NCBI GenBank assembly: GCA_018417955.1
Contig: JACTVC010000055.1
Location: forward strand, 1-64,000
Length of the DNA stretch: 64,000 bases
Reading direction: 5' to 3'
Origin: Laccaria trichodermophora
Lineage: Eukaryota > Basidiomycota > Agaricomycetes > Agaricales > Hydnangiaceae
Shown here piece by piece: positions 33,961 through 47,241 of this stretch. The notes beneath the pieces are model-generated. The model searched no databases. It saw nothing but the letters and a program-made list of their open reading frames with translations, and was not told the origin of the DNA. A program made the position numbers and the translations under genes. The stretch's first letter is position 1, and each line of letters begins with the position of its first letter.

Positions 33961-35737
33961 CCGTTTTCAATCGTGCGTCTCAAAGTCAATTGCAGAGGGA
34001 CTACATCGTTCTTCGCCCTCGTCATCGGAATAAACAACTATCCCGATTCGAAGGACCGCCTTTTAGGATGTACTGCACATGCCAAAGCAATGCGCCACTG
34101 CCTAACTGTGACCTTGAAAGTTCCAGATTCTCTTCCTAACCGACACAAAGGCCAACTGCGCTAGCATTATCAACGTGTTTCGAGAACTCTAAACCGATCC
34201 ACGTATCAAAAAAGACGACCCCTCTTGATTTTCTTTGCTGGTCACGGCCGCAATGGGTGGTAAGTATTCCGGCGATGTGGATAGCAAGACTCAGATCATT
34301 CTTCCACAGTATTACAACACGAAGCAGAAACAGCCGGTTCATGGGCGCCCTGATCAATGGCATCGTGAAAGCGAAAGGGGGTAGTATTGTACGTATATTA
34401 CTTGTTCCATTACTCAAACTCACGGACGAAAAATTAGACTGTGTCTTTCAATTGCTGCCATTCCGGCCCTGGAACACGAAATGGACAGCAGGACGATCGA
34501 CCAGGTTGTGTTGTCTACCGACTCTGCTGCTAGGGACTCTACATAGCACTGCGGCAGGTTTCGCTAGCAAAGGCCTGAATGGTCGTGCCGCATGCAGTCA
34601 AAAGGGATTAGCTCGCGGAAACTTTACCAAGGCCACCATGGAAACCGCCAAAGTGGTTGGGGCTGATAGATTGACGTACGCGTCACTCCTCGAGAGGATG
34701 GATAAATACCTGCGTATGTCTGCGTGATTGCTCAATATCATCATTCATCCTTGCTTAGCCAACCCATGATGTGAGGGCGCCAATCAAAGCCGCATCCTCT
34801 TCGACTCCAGAGCCCACCCCTCCACGCCGTGTCTGCTCCCCTATTTTCAAGGTTTACACAGACAGCAGTTCCATTTCGGATACACATCGCTCTCGGAACA
34901 ATCGTCGTTCAGTTAAACTCCGACATCCAGATATATTCCACGATCTTAGCCCTGAAGTCCCCCAACGCCGTCATTTCGTTAACCAAATCATCATGCGCGC
35001 TGTAGAGCAAAGCCGACAAAGCAGAGGACCCCGCCATCCTCGCACTACTTGAGGAGAAGCTTCTACCTTTATTTGAAGAGGTTGCGGATGATATGCAGAC
35101 GGCTGATCCGGGGCGGCGGAAGCCTCGATTCATTTACCTCTTCTAGGAAGATCGCTTTTAACGTCCTCGACTCGCGCCTTACGATCTAGGGCGTATCTCA
35201 ATGCCGCAGCGCATTTTTCATTGTACCTCAGCTGCGAGAAGAAGGTCGCATTGGTGGACACCTCCCTCTCTTTCGAGTTCTACAAACTTGTCTCGGGAAG
35301 CGAATATAACTTTACTGGTTATGCGGTTATGAACTCGTTGGCAAAGACTCGTTGCTTCAACGACCGATAGGTATGGATCTGAAATAACGAATAACATAGT
35401 CGATAACAACGATTTTGGTATTACGCTCTGTCTTATCATATACTTCTAACGCTCTCTTACACCTAGCGGTCAATTCCAGACATACCCTACCCTTCCTCAG
35501 AAGGTTGCTTTCGTCACTTTCGGAGTTTCCCCCTTTGCCGAAACTCTCGAAAATGGCATTAAAATCGACGTCGGCTTTTTGATGCTCTTCATCACCTCGA
35601 AGGGCATCAACCTTTCGACGATCTCGCAAAAATCATCTTTCATCGAAAGAAGAAAACAAACCCAAGTCGCTCCCCCTCAAACGCCGATATATGGGACGAC
35701 GCTCATTATTCCGATCGTCCAACGCCGTCATCAATGA
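33961..35737 (+). pseudogene. Caspase-domain (metacaspase-like) gene, broken
   Basis: The family are clan CD cysteine peptidases, expanded in Agaricomycetes and linked to cell death. Pieces in order: FFALVIGINNYPDSKDRLLG, ILFLTDTKANCASIINVFRE, PRIKKDDP, the His motif LIFFAGHGRNGW, IVKAKGGSI, then after an intron the Cys motif TVSFNCCHSGPGTRNG (usually DCCHSG), NFTKATMETAKVVGADRLTY, CEGANQSRILFDS, LLPLFEEVADDMQTADPGRR, then YGSEITNN, DVGFLMLFITSKGINLSTIS and IPIVQRRHQ-stop (35735-35737). The frame shifts after VPDS, again between KKDDP and LIFF, and several times near the C-terminus; stops occur after REL and after the Cys exon. The order covers the entire protein, so this is a full-length gene decayed in place. 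Confidence 0.8.
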
Positions 35738-36260
35738 AAAGATCATCAAGTTCACACTGGTGAATAATTTGGGAGATTCGTTGCCTTCACCGGTCGTACT
35801 CTTGGCGTGCATCTTTTCTAAGATTTGATATAGCCACCTCTCACTATACTATGCGCTCTATATGTGTAGTCTTAGACTCGTCCCTGTGAAGGCGCGTTAT
35901 CAGAGATCAACGAAGCCCGACGAACGCCATAGCCCAGTTCAACCAAGGGTGCAAAGCCGCCACATCCGTCACTCTCGTAGGACGATCCTTCCAAAATAGG
36001 CGTCGGTATTTCTACTGGCATGATAGCTGTCAGTAGAAGCGCCGGAGAATCTTGAGGCCTCTCGGGCAACAATCCTAATTACTTGATCATATCCTTGTCA
36101 CTTGACCTACTCGAATTGAAAGATGTTGACAAACGTTCCATACAGAAGACATGCATTGACCAAAAAGAAACAATCACGGATGTACAAGAAAACTAATCAA
36201 GGGGTTGCCCCGAGACGAGGGCTCGACATGCTTAGAAAGCACGGACACGAGAACACCTGC
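35738..36260. other. Intergenic, possible small relic
   Basis: A minus-strand stretch at about 35880-36020 reads GFAPLVELGYGV in a coding-like context. It faintly recalls the end of carnitine acyltransferases, but it is too short to call. Otherwise nothing. Confidence 0.35.
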
Positions 36261-37419
36261 TTACTGGAACTTGACCCTGCTAACGATGTCATGGAACGCC
36301 TTGCCCTGAATCTCCGCAACCTCTAGTTCGAGGGGAGATGGCTGGCGCGCGCCGGTTGGGCCTGCGAATGTACCCGCTCCCCAGGGTGATCCTGAGGTTA
36401 GCAATGGAAAGTCAGTCGGTGAAATATATTGATACGAGGAAAGAGCGATGAACAAGCGAAAACGCCATGGTCACAAGAAATGACGACAACGAAAGGAAAA
36501 GGAAGAAGAAAAGAAGCCTACGTACCTCCATGAACCTCCTCCAAGTTCGCGAGCAGAGGGAAAGCATGCGAGTACCCAAAAGGCACGTAAAGAATGCCGT
36601 GATGCGCGAGTGTAGACATGGTAGCAATCACAGTCGATTCTTGACCTCCACCATGCCCAGCAGTCGATACGAACACACCGGCGTATTTGCCTGCGAGCTT
36701 GCCAGTAGCCCATAGTTGGCCAGTAGCGTCCCATAGAGCCTGTAATTAATCGCCGTTATTAAACTGATGATGCAGTAGATACGAAAGACGGACCTTCCAC
36801 TGGGCTGGCATGTTGCCATACCGAGTAGGGATACCAAAGAGGAACGCATTGTACTGTGTCAAGACCTCAGGCGTTGCGATAGGGAAATCTCCCTTGGCAG
36901 GTGCATGCATTTTGGTGAGGATTTCTTCGGGTAGGGTCTCTGGGACTCTACAGACATACACGCGCGTCAGCATGGTTTCCCTTGAGAGGGCTAAGACAGT
37001 GAGACACACTGGTAAATGGTAGCTTTGCCTCCTGCTTTCTCGACGCCGGCTTTCTCAGCTTCGGCCACTAGTCATCAGTCGATAGGTCAGTACGATGATG
37101 GGCGATGAAGTAGTAAGAGAAACGTACGCTTGACGACGTGGCCGTACATGCTGTAGATGATGATAGCTACGTTAACAGGAGCCATAGCAGTCTGCTGTGT
37201 TATTTCTGAGACGTCAAAAGGTTTGTGTGGTTGTGAAGCCGAAGAAGGGAGGGTAGAAGCAGCGATGACGGGAGGTGGGGATTGTTGTTGAGAAAGGAGC
37301 GGTTGTGCTTCAGTCGCTTTTGTACCAGTCGTCGCACCATTTTGGGGTGGTTTCGTTTGGGGCTGCGTGTTTGGCCCGTCTGTAAAGTTGGAGCCCTGCT
37401 TTTTCGTTCCAAAGCACAT
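36261..37419 (-). CDS. WrbA/flavodoxin-like NAD(P)H:quinone oxidoreductase
   Basis: WrbA proteins bind FMN and reduce quinones by two electrons, protecting against oxidative stress; fungal members also sit at eisosomes or help break down lignin-derived quinones. Minus strand, five exons: an 80-residue Pro/Gln/Ser-rich N-terminal extension ([20 protein letters not shown]...), then the flavodoxin fold [151 protein letters not shown]. The N-terminal extension with CF near the start may be a lipid-anchor or localisation signal. Introns 48-60 nt. Intact. Confidence 0.9.
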
Positions 37420-39479
37420 GTCGATGTTCGGGATTAATGGTGATTACCGCTATATAGATCCGTGATATTCGTTCGTAGGTCTTTTACTTATAAAAGAGGA
37501 GAGTGGTGAGGTTGGATACGCCGTGTGGGTTCCCGTGGGATGAAAAGGATCGATCGGTTTGTCGAGCATGACGATTATATCCAAGACATGTCGCGTGGCG
37601 GGGCGTTACAAAGCTGCGCATCATCCCATTTACGACGTTGTCAGCGTTTGGCGGGGAAAAAGAACTTGCAAACCTGCAAGAAGATTCACCCAGAGATGAC
37701 TAACTCCTACCTATCTCCATTTGGGACACTTTTTCGCACACTACGGAAGGAATTGAAATTCAGACGATTGGCACCAAGTCAATGGATGACAAGAGACATA
37801 TGTAGGTTCTATTCGATAAGCGACGAGATGATTTCAAAGCTTACGCTATTGAAAAGGTGAGTAATATGAGGCCTTGAGGTCACTCCGTCCCTTGTACGAC
37901 GTCCGAGATACCCATCGCAGCGCTGTCTTGTCGTAGAAAATCAAGCAATTCTCCGAATTTCCAGAATGAATTTCAGGAAATCCGATCATCGATGAATTCT
38001 TGGATGGTGCATGTGGGACCGCTCGGTCTCCCAATATGGCAGAAATACCACATACTAGTTATTTTTGGCTGGGCATCCATAAGCAATTACAGCTTCGCAT
38101 TGTTCAAGGATCGCTTTTATACGTCATCGTCGTCAGGGGGTGGCTGAATGACTTCCTAGATGGTTCAAATTTTATGGTGCATGTAAACGTTCTTACTTAC
38201 AGCTTTCCAATCAACTCCCTTTCTAAGCAATTGCAGCCAACTCGCATCACCCCGTATATCGCTCCCCTCCACCTCGGTGTTCATCTCGGTAGAATACATC
38301 GTTTTCGGAGTAGAGACTCACACGCGTCAGCGAGTACGCGAAGCCAAATATGGTGTATGCAGAAATATGTGCTGATCCGGTGTAGCGAAGGGTACTACAC
38401 TTCCGGCGGTGATCCATATGTATTTTGAGTATACTAAAGATTGGATTGGAGTGGAAAATCCTCGATTTCGGGCAACGATTTTTCCGTGGATATCCAGTGG
38501 GGTTGTTTAAGAAGGGTTTCGATAAAAGCAGGCTACAGACAGCTGTAGCCAACCCTCCATAGTTCAAACATTTCTGGAGGACCGTAGAACGCTCTGTTCA
38601 TTCCCTGGAAGAAAGAAAATGCACCAATAAGTAGATTCGATTTTCTAGGCAAACATTGGCTTACGAGGCTCTAACCACAACCAGATAAAATTTGGCATTC
38701 CCCTAAAAAAAGTTACAGCAATTTAACTGACTCTGGGAATTGAACAAAATTCAACAGATTTTCATCCGGACAGTGCCAATCTACGTACATATACCCAAAA
38801 ATTCTGCCCAGTCCTTATGTTCTTATTCAGACGAGAATGACATCTTCCAGGGAGCTCTGCAATTGGTCACTCCGAAATTTGATCTAGCATCACCGCGGGC
38901 ACGGGGTGATTTTCTCAATGAGTTAAGAATTCGTCGGACACATGTCGATCATAGGCAATGATTTCCTTCACATTTGTAGAGCGGTAAATTCAAAAATATC
39001 TTCTTCGCTTTTTGTACGTAGTCTATAATTCCAAACCAATGAGGATTTGCGAATTAAATTTGTATAAACGACCAGCTGATATAGGAATTAATTTGAGGGT
39101 TTCCAGTCAATAATGCGCTTTTCTTTCCCTTTCCCTACTCAGAGAGCCAGCACTTTGGAAAGCCATAAGAGACATCGTCCAAATGACTGCAGGAGATAAA
39201 AATCAAAGACGAGAGCCTGCGTGCGGAAGGTTGGAGAGATTGGGAATTTGCTGAATGCAGCCACACTCGACTCTGATCATGATGCGAAAAAGGATTGTAC
39301 GACGCTTCTCGCCCCTTTCCTCCCCTTCGAATGCAAAAGGTAATTGTTCGATTGAATCTACAATATCCGTATGGTACAGGTGAAGGTCCGATAGATGTAA
39401 TTGTACGACAAGCAAGATACTACATGGTTCCGTGATCGAAGGAGTCCGTGGGTCTACATATTATAGTTCAGTAAGTTCC
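37420..39479. other. Intergenic, nothing identified
   Basis: Two kilobases without a gene I can support. Open frames at 37525-37860, 38000-38428 and 38247-38567 carry no domain. AT content rises after 38650. No inverted or tandem repeat noticed. Confidence 0.45.
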
Positions 39480-41349
39480 TCAATCAACATTGTCAGCACC
39501 GATCCAACCCCACTTAACCATCCTAACTACACCATCATGCCAACTCTCAACTCTCCTCTTAGCAATGAGCGACATAGTCGACCCATGGTTCCCCACAAAT
39601 CCCAAGCTGCCAGATTGAACTACTGCATCGATAAACACCGGGAACCTGTACCACCACAAAAACAAGACAAGAAACGTCATCCATCCATCGGGACTTTCAA
39701 AACGGATGAGAGAGAATTTGTGGAAGGACGTACCATTCACTACCAGCCCCCTCCTCTGCCCTCACAGCTGCCAAATCCATCCTATACCACCCTCGCGCCT
39801 GAACCTCGTCCCACCAGCCAATATCCTTCTCGTCGCTCGTCATAACCACATGCTTCACATCCACACCCTTCCGCGCAAGGATCTCACTACGCACCTCCTC
39901 AACGCGACGCGCGATAGCCTTAATAGGGGCAAAACACTCCATGAGGAGTTGATGTGTCGTGAGGTTAGGCGAGCACGCGCTTTTAAAATCACCGTGCCGT
40001 GCGTGGATCGCTATCCACTGGTTTCCACGGGTGATGGATGCGTTAAAAATAAATATGAGGAATGTTGAAAGGCGCCCGAAGAACTCACGGGTGGTGTAGG
40101 CGTTTGGGGGTCTGTGACACCAAAGGCCCGACGGATATATTTATCTGCAATTTGTTCGATCCTGGGAGCCCAGCGCATGTATTGCCCGACGAACCGCCAC
40201 GCTGGGGAGTAGTCGAATTCGAACTCAAATGCCTAGGATCATCAGCGTGACACTTATCAGGAAGAGTATACTGGGACTGACCTTGCTCGCGCCTACATAA
40301 AACAAGTAATCGTAACAGAGCATCTGGTCGTCTGGGGGCAAGGTCACCTTTCGGACGTCCGAAGGCATTGGAGCGGCCAGTGCAGATGCCTCCGCGCGTC
40401 CATGAGGAAATCCAAGTGATGCGAGGGGCCAGAACGTCGCGTGCAAACCGTCCTCGGACAATGGTTCAAGTTTGACATACGATGGAGCTTTCGTGTAAGA
40501 GATATCTGTCGACGAGGGTCGTGAATAACCTCAGCGCAAAAGAATATGGCAAAACTAACCCAACGAAAGCATCATCGGGATAAAGCTATTTCTCGGATCC
40601 TTGTGCGCCTCCCTTACAGCTTGCCAAACGCTCCAACAGCCTAATTCATCCATCTCTTCGTTATTATTGGGAAATGGGCGAGGCCACCCCGATACATTCT
40701 TGACCTCGTGCCATTCTAATATGGGGATACGCAAGGCTTGGCTGAGTCCCCGAATATCAAAGACCTCGCTGAAAGCTACAGGGACGGCAGAGTTTTTGTC
40801 GGTGATTAGGGAGGGGATGAATGTGGAGAGGACAGGGATGCGATTGGTGAGCATTCCTAGGTAGATAAGGTTCATCTAGGGGGCATGTGTGAGATGAGTC
40901 GTCGGGGGGTCGAGAAGTATGGGGACCCACGAAGGTCATTACGTCGTTAGCTTCGATAAGAATGAGGATTAGTAGATGAGAGAGGAGATGAAAATGAAAA
41001 TCATACTCCATCCCGCCGATATCCAAGATGTTATGTATTTCATATCCGAGCGCAGGTTATCTATGTCCAGCCAGTGAGTAAGATCGCAAAGTAAAACCAC
41101 TTCCATATAAAATTACCCACCGCGAAAGTGATGCGTCGGCACCCCATTCAAATACCGACTCGAGTCAAACTCAAACGCATCTTCAGCCTCTACGATAACA
41201 TGCGCCGTAGGCTGGCCATTCAGGGAAGATAAGATGCTTTGCGATCCGAGTTTTGAAAACGCAGAGTTGTGCCCAGTGATGATGAAAAGAAAAACGGATA
41301 CGACGCACGTGGCGAAGATGAGGAACCGGCGGGTGGGGAGGTGGGTCAT
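39480..41349 (-). CDS. O-fucosyltransferase-like type II membrane protein
   Basis: Minus strand, about eight exons. The N-terminus MTHLPTRRFLIFATCVVSVF is a single signal-anchor. The luminal part shows YLNGVPTHHFRG, NLRSDMKYITSWISAGWTND, VMTFMNLIYLGMLTNRIPVL, FSEVFDIRGLSQALRIPILE, DELGCWSVWQAVREAH, ISYTKAPSYVKLEPL, PPDDQMLCYDYLFYVGASKA, FEFEFDYSPAWRFVGQYMRW, then WIAIHARHGDFKSAC, CFAPIKAIARRVEEVRSEIL, VVMTSDEKDIGWWDEVQARG and SLGFVGNHGSTMSLIAKRRV. The HxRHGDF motif and the TSD/GFVG..STMS blocks are those of GDP-fucose protein O-fucosyltransferase-like families widespread in Agaricomycetes. Predicted Golgi location and sugar donor are inferences. The last exon overlaps a region of alternative frames, but the C-terminus MVKWGWIGADNVD fits the family. 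Confidence 0.8.
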
Positions 41350-43392
41350 GGAGGAGGAGGAGGAGAAGGAAAGGAATTGGGACGGACGGAAGTCATGAGG
41401 CTGGGGTATGGCGCTAGAAGGGCTGTGTGAAAAGTGTGGGAGAGGCCGTTGTTGACCCTAGAAGTGCAGGCGCTAGCAAAATAAAAATAAATACGAAAAC
41501 CAAGATACATAGACATGAACGGTGAAAGTAGTCAAAAAAATGTGAATCTCTTCATAAAATCATAAAATATGCTTTTCACGTATTTAAGCCGTTGCATATT
41601 TTTTTAAAAAAAAGACGATAATGAGAGTACGAATAAAGCCGTGCTTATCCATTACATACGTCAACTTCTGTAGCTCAAAAATAAACACCGCCAGGTCGAC
41701 TTCTGAACGTCCGCCCGGTGGCTTTGACAGAAAAAGAGCCAAAAATATCTATCAAGTACGTTATATATATCATCTGATTTTTATTTATTTCTGGAAGGAC
41801 CATGATAACCCGAATAATGGATATTAGGGCTACTATGGACCGACATATGCAAAAAAAATAGAGAATATATAAACCAGTATGAGCCAGTGCGAACAAGTAT
41901 ATGAAAAAGGATTCGGGGGGCATTCATATTGTCTGAAATGTGTTTAGACTTTACATATCGAACATAGGCAGCCAAACGAAACGTCCAGAAGCCGAGCTTT
42001 TCGGCGACGAATGGTACCAGACCTCAATCCACGAATATTTGGATGATGTCTGGATGATGTAGAGAAGCCTGAGGCTGTCTGGAATCTGATCTACTACCGA
42101 ATGACAAATTTATTCACGTTGGAGTCGCTGCCACTCACCGTGTCCTGACGACTCTCGCGGGCGTGGGCGCGTCGTATTTTTACGGAGCGGAAGACTCGGT
42201 TCTTGAAGAACGCCGGGCGATTGTCCGGCCAGTGCTGGTTGTTGAGTATATCTCGGACGTTACATAACCTTCCAGATGGCGGGGGAGTGACGGCTTGGCT
42301 TGTCAACTCCTACTTAGATGATATTCTCGCGAGGATAAACAAAGCGGGTGTTACTTACTACCAAGATGTGGTTATGCAGAATATTTTGAGAATATTTTGA
42401 TTGGACAAAGTTAAGTTGGATGGGGGTCCGGTGAAAAAGGTTTGAAGGAGAGTTTTTGGGATGGTACTTTGGAGGGACTGATGAGTTCAGAGTTGGATCT
42501 GACAGGAGAGGATGGTAAACCGGCCAGAACTAGTTTGACTATTGTTCAACGTTCAACGAGCTGAGTCGATGTTGTATGCGTGTGAAATTCACATAAACCC
42601 GTGATCCGAAAATCCGAACCGTCGGCGTCAGTGATCCTGATTTCACAGACTAACACTCTCCAGGTCTAAATGAGCACCGATGAATTAGCATCGTCTTTAT
42701 TGTGTTGTCAACTGAGCCTGTGTGCGCGCCCGTCTATGGCCAGGCTCGTCCAGGCCTCCTGAACGAACGCGCGGCACCAAAGTGCTCTAAACTTGGGGCT
42801 GGGGCTCGTCAGGGTGTGTCTCCTGTTCTTTGCATTCGCGTTTTTTGACTCATCACAACCCTCAGTTGACCTTCGCCTTCTTTGTGGTACCCTTGAATTG
42901 GGGCTGAAAATCCGTGACGGACTGCGTTCACCTTGCACTCTGAAGGACAGCTGGACCATTACCTCATCCCAATGAAGGAGCGTTTTGAAGTATCGGCTCG
43001 AATCAAGGTGAAGACGATGAACACACACAGTTCCATCACTCTCCCCGCTGGCTATTAAGTAGGTATTGCCCAAGATCAACCTACAGCTATGGGACGATCT
43101 AACTTCTATTCTCAAATAAACTCAGATTTCTATCACGCCGCGGCGCCTCCTTCTGAGGCACTACGGACGATTAACAACACCGTGATCCCAGTAAACTTTC
43201 TTCCGACTCTCATGGGTCGATATAGAGCTGTCACGACTTACTGAGAGCTGTCCTACCCTCGCAGCATACTTCCCGCGATTTCGGATCGTATACTCTACAG
43301 CCTCCAAGCTTGTTACCTCCGGATCTGGGGTGCTGTGCCGTCCCATATAAGAACAAAGCGGGCCCTCGAAGTTCCCCTTAGACAACCACAGG
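41350..43392. other. Intergenic, partly AT-rich
   Basis: 41450-41900 is strongly AT-rich, with runs of A and T. A minus-strand frame at 42708-43115 includes LIASGESDGTVCVHRLHLDS, faintly WD40-like, but only one such block is present and it is not called. Nothing else. Confidence 0.4.
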
Positions 43393-44010
43393 ATGCATAC
43401 ATACACGTTCCAAAACCGCGATCTCCTCAATTCAAGCATCTTAGACTCTTCCATGCGGCCACGCTTCATCACGAAAACGTCATGGGGATTTCTCTGGCGC
43501 CGTTCGACAGTGTTAATGGATACTTCTGGTTGTGTTTTGGGGAAAATTCAATGGAAGAATAAGGCTTTTGAAATAAATGGAATCGTGATCAGTACAAATT
43601 TGATCAAATCGAAGAAGGGAATGTCTATCTCATTTAAGCAGTATGGTTGATGTTGAACTCTGCGCCGATTCATTTACTCAATCTTTTTTGGCAGGAATTG
43701 GAAAAGTTTTTGGCAATGGGGCCCTTCAAGCCCTCGATATTCAATCAAGTACGGAGATCGCCAATGGACGGTATGCGCTGCACTCTCACTGTACCACCAA
43801 CAAAGGCACTAATTAATCTTGAAGGCCACCGATTGTTCCAACCATTCAACCCAGGCTATCTTCACCACCTATAGAAGTCGTATTTTTAGGAGGCCGAAAC
43901 TCGCTACTTTCACCACCCAGAAACCCTTGCCCCAGACGGAGGCCCTTTTTCTTATTTTGGCGGTGCTGAGAATGGAGATGAAGAGATTGGAGGCTAAGAT
44001 TCGGGAGTAG
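43393..44010 (+). CDS. DUF6593-family protein
   Basis: Three exons (43393-43640, 43695-43770, 43825-44010) encode 169 residues. MHTYTFQNRDLLNSSILDSS, RPRFITKTSWGFLWRRSTVL, GCVLGKIQWKNKAFEINGIV, NWKSFWQWGPSSPRYSIKYG, DRQWTATDCSN, SRIFRRPKLATFTTQKPLPQ and EALFLILAVLRMEMKRLEAK follow the DUF6593 beta-rich pattern: a variable-strand sandwich ending in a hydrophobic helix, tubby/scramblase-like. Function unknown; the family is abundant in mushroom-forming fungi. Phases (2 then 0) fit, no stop interrupts, and no signal peptide is seen. Confidence 0.8.
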
Positions 44011-44322
44011 GTTTATATTCCTGCTTGATTCCTGCCGGATGTAGACATCTCTTAAAACCACCGACGGCGCCGCTATACCCTTTCTTCCTCACTCAGATAC
44101 TAAGTTATCGACAACGGCGTTTTTTTTTATAACACCGATCCGGATAATAGCGTACTCCTTGACTGTCTCAATGGCTAGCCGTCAAACGGAAGGTCATTGC
44201 ATTGAGACATTCGTTTGGCAGGCCGCATCGACGGTGTAGAGGAGCCTCTATGCTCTGATAAATCTGCAAACTCTATTCCATGATACTGTACAACATGTTG
44301 TCATGTGTGATGATTAAAATCT
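44011..44322. other. Intergenic
   Basis: Convergent spacer between the DUF6593 and P450 genes. Nothing seen. Confidence 0.5.
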
Positions 44323-46555
44323 TCAATCCTCGACAAACCTGTCCCCATGAGCTATAATCAGATCTATTGCTTCCTTTGAGCGAGGTTTTATGGTGCACTT
44401 GAACGGTACCGGACGCCTGTCCACACAAACATCAGTCACGGTTTTGAGAAGGGGATATGAAAGTATGTTTGGAAACTTACATGATAAGGCCTGAAGTATA
44501 TTCAAGTCCAGGTTCAACCTCTTTCCCAGATTCATCAAGGCCTTTGGTAATATCAAATGTTGCCAGCATTGATGCAGCAACTAGCCAGAGTGTGGACTGT
44601 GCGATGTGGCTTCCGGGGCAGGTTCTGATTGACATCATGTTAGCGGAGACTCAGAAACGTCGGAAGGGGAGATGGGAGGGAACTAAATTGTGGAACAAGA
44701 GGAGACAACGAGGAAGGGAAGAATCATGCACCTTCTTCCGAAGCCAAACACCATCCGGGCAGGATCCAAAACATTGGGATCGAGCTGCCCATCTTTGTCG
44801 AGGAACCGATTGGGGTTGAACTTCTCCGGTTCGACATATTTATTATCGTCATGTAGCATAGCCCTGTATGAAGCATCAGAGTGTCCCTCCAACAAGGGTG
44901 GGAGTACGTCCGTACCAAGAATTGGCAATGATAATGGAGTTTTTCGGGATGTGATATCCCTCATATACATCGTCTTCACTGGCGAGATGGGGAATGCCTA
45001 AGGAAAACATGAGGTGGGTGCACCCCGATAATACTACTCTGGAGTCGGAAACATACCGATGGGCGCAGAGGGCCGAAACCTTTTGAGACAGAATGACACA
45101 CGTCAGCAACAATCAACATCAGGAGATATTTTCACCAACGGACCTGAAAACCTCCTTGACCACAGCAGAAAGGTAAGGCATATTCGCTTCATCTGAGAAG
45201 CTAGGTAGTCTGCCTTGTTCAATAACCCGATCCACCTCTTCCTGTGCCTTGAGTTGGATCTCTGGAAAGTTGATCATTGCCAGGATGAAAGTCTCTACTG
45301 CAGACAATGTTGTGTCGGCTCCACCTTCGAAGGGGCAATCAATGAGGAGAAGTGGAAGGCGAGAGGCTCATACCGCCGAAGACCATCGCAGATGTATCCT
45401 GTATAACCTGTCGCTGATGTTCCGCATCCGAGCTTTCGTCGACATTCTCAATGCACACGGACGTGAGGCATGGTTGCACAGTGCCTGCCGCCCGTATTAA
45501 AGTCATCAGTGGTCAACCCCGCGCAAATGAAGGACAACAATCACTATTTCCTTCAGGCAATCATCGAAAGGACGCTGTCTAAATTGCTTTTGTAAAGCGT
45601 GCCATATTTTTGCTTGCCTTTTGAAACCTGCGCCAGGCATCCATTCCGGAATATGCTTAAGCGGTGGGATGAGGTCTACAAGTACCCGACCGCTCACAGT
45701 CACCTGCGTAAACGTTCCGAGAGCTTCTTCTGCGATGCGGATGTGTGGATCCTCGCGGGGTAAAACTTTGATTCCGTACGCTAGGGAAAGGGCCATGCCG
45801 CCTATGGTACTATCATCACACGGGAACAAAATCAGCCTTTTCTCATGATAACAGATAATCGTTGTATCTCACGCACTGTTTGAGAGATTCCGCATAGTTC
45901 TCGGGATCAGCTAGAAGCTGCGGGAGCAACATACCACGAATATATTCGAGTTGTCTTGGTTGGTGTGTGGTGGGTTTCCCGGGGTGGAAGTAAGATTGGA
46001 ACAGCCGGCGGCGTTCTCTCCAAGCTTCACCGTATGGCATCGCAGACATGAGCCAACCCCATCCCATTCTGCAGGGTTCTTTTCTTAGTGCGAGTGATAG
46101 AGGGTACAAGGCGTTAACTCACAATTCGGAGATCATGGTAAACCTAGTCCTGTGAGTTGCAGGGGGGGGAGTCAGACCAGGTGGTACTGAAAACTTCAAT
46201 ACTCACCGACTAGAGTATATTGCCGACCGTTTATCCAGGAGCTCGGTCGCAGCCTTGAACGAGTTGAGAATGATGATGTTCACGCCTACAGCTTGGATGT
46301 GGAGGATATCCGAATCTAGCCACGGCGTCAGGACAAGAAAGTTTGAAGACGGGAGGTTGAATACAAACTATATTCCTTACTCCATCGAGCGTAAGTGATC
46401 CACTCGAAGGTGGTAGGTATGTCCAACAAGTTTCCAAGAATCGGGAGCTTCTTCGGACCAGGGGGTGTCGGAAAAGATATCGATTTCTTCTTCAGAACCC
46501 CCCACAAGGCGATAGCTACAGCAAGCCCAGTCGCTATCACCTCCAAAGAATGCAT
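44323..46555 (-). CDS. Cytochrome P450 monooxygenase
   Basis: Minus strand, about eleven exons, about 500 residues. N-terminal anchor MHSLEVIATGLAVAIALWGV, then the Pro-rich hinge FPTPPGPKKLPILGN, SDILHIQAVGVNIIILNSFK, MGWGWLMSAMPYGEAWRERR, LAYGIKVLPREDPHI, PLKHIPEWMPGAGFKRQAKI, the I-helix FGGGADTTLSAVETFILAMI, the K-helix AVVKEVFRFRPSAPIGIPH, HIPKNSIIIANSWAMLHDDN, PEKFNPNRFLD, the haem site MVFGFGRRTCPGSHIA (split by an intron after GRR) and the C-terminal GDRFVED. Catalytic Thr, ExxR and haem Cys are all present. It belongs with the large basidiomycete P450 groups often annotated as O-methylsterigmatocystin-oxidoreductase-like; the substrate cannot be inferred. Endoplasmic reticulum membrane. 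Confidence 0.9.
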
Positions 46556-47241
46556 CTTCCTAGGCGCAATAGCAAAAGAAGCGGAGAAGAGCAGCGTGGG
46601 GACGTGCGACCGTGAATGCGTAAGTCAGGCACCTCGTTGTTGAAAGCTGAGTTACAACTTGAATGTGGTGAGACCCCACTCGCCCACAGAAGAACTAGAA
46701 AAACTCACCCCGAGATCGGCCTGGACTGAGGTGGTATTTTCTCGAAGATTCAGGTGCGATGGTGAGACCTTACGTGACATCCGGGAAGTAAAGATAGCGG
46801 TCATCGATCATCGATCATCCCTTGAGAAGTTCGCGCCATAAACGTTGGTAGGAGTCAGATTAGATCCTTGGTCCAGACTCCAGACTCCAATCCAGTTGAG
46901 TACGTTCACGTGACAGACAGTCCTGTTTAGGGAAGTTCTTGAGTATCGTCACGAGCCTACATAGAACCTACATCGCTTTTCTCATTTCCAATCTGGAAGT
47001 AGTCTCCCGATGTCAGACTCCGATATGAAGTTGATGATAGTCGATCAATTTCATATGGAATCTGGAAGTGGTGGGAAGATATAGATCAGGCGTTTTCATC
47101 GATGCGGAAAAGTATTTTTTTATACGAATATTGTACTAGATTAACAAATTGAGGCGACAGAGCCCTAGATGTAGGGTACGGAAGTTGTGGAATATGAGGC
47201 GTCGTGAACAGTATTGGAGTGCAAATAAGAAAACAGTGGTT
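46556..47241. other. Intergenic / P450 promoter region
   Basis: No gene. A tandem TCATCGATCATCGATCATC (46801-46819) is a short slippage repeat. No regulatory site could be assigned. Confidence 0.5.

Noticed and set aside
35880..36072. Carnitine/choline acyltransferase fragment
   Set aside because: Only one short motif (GFAPLVELGYGV) resembles the family; too little to call.
42708..43115. WD40 protein fragment
   Set aside because: A single SGESDGTVCVH-like block without further repeats can arise by chance.
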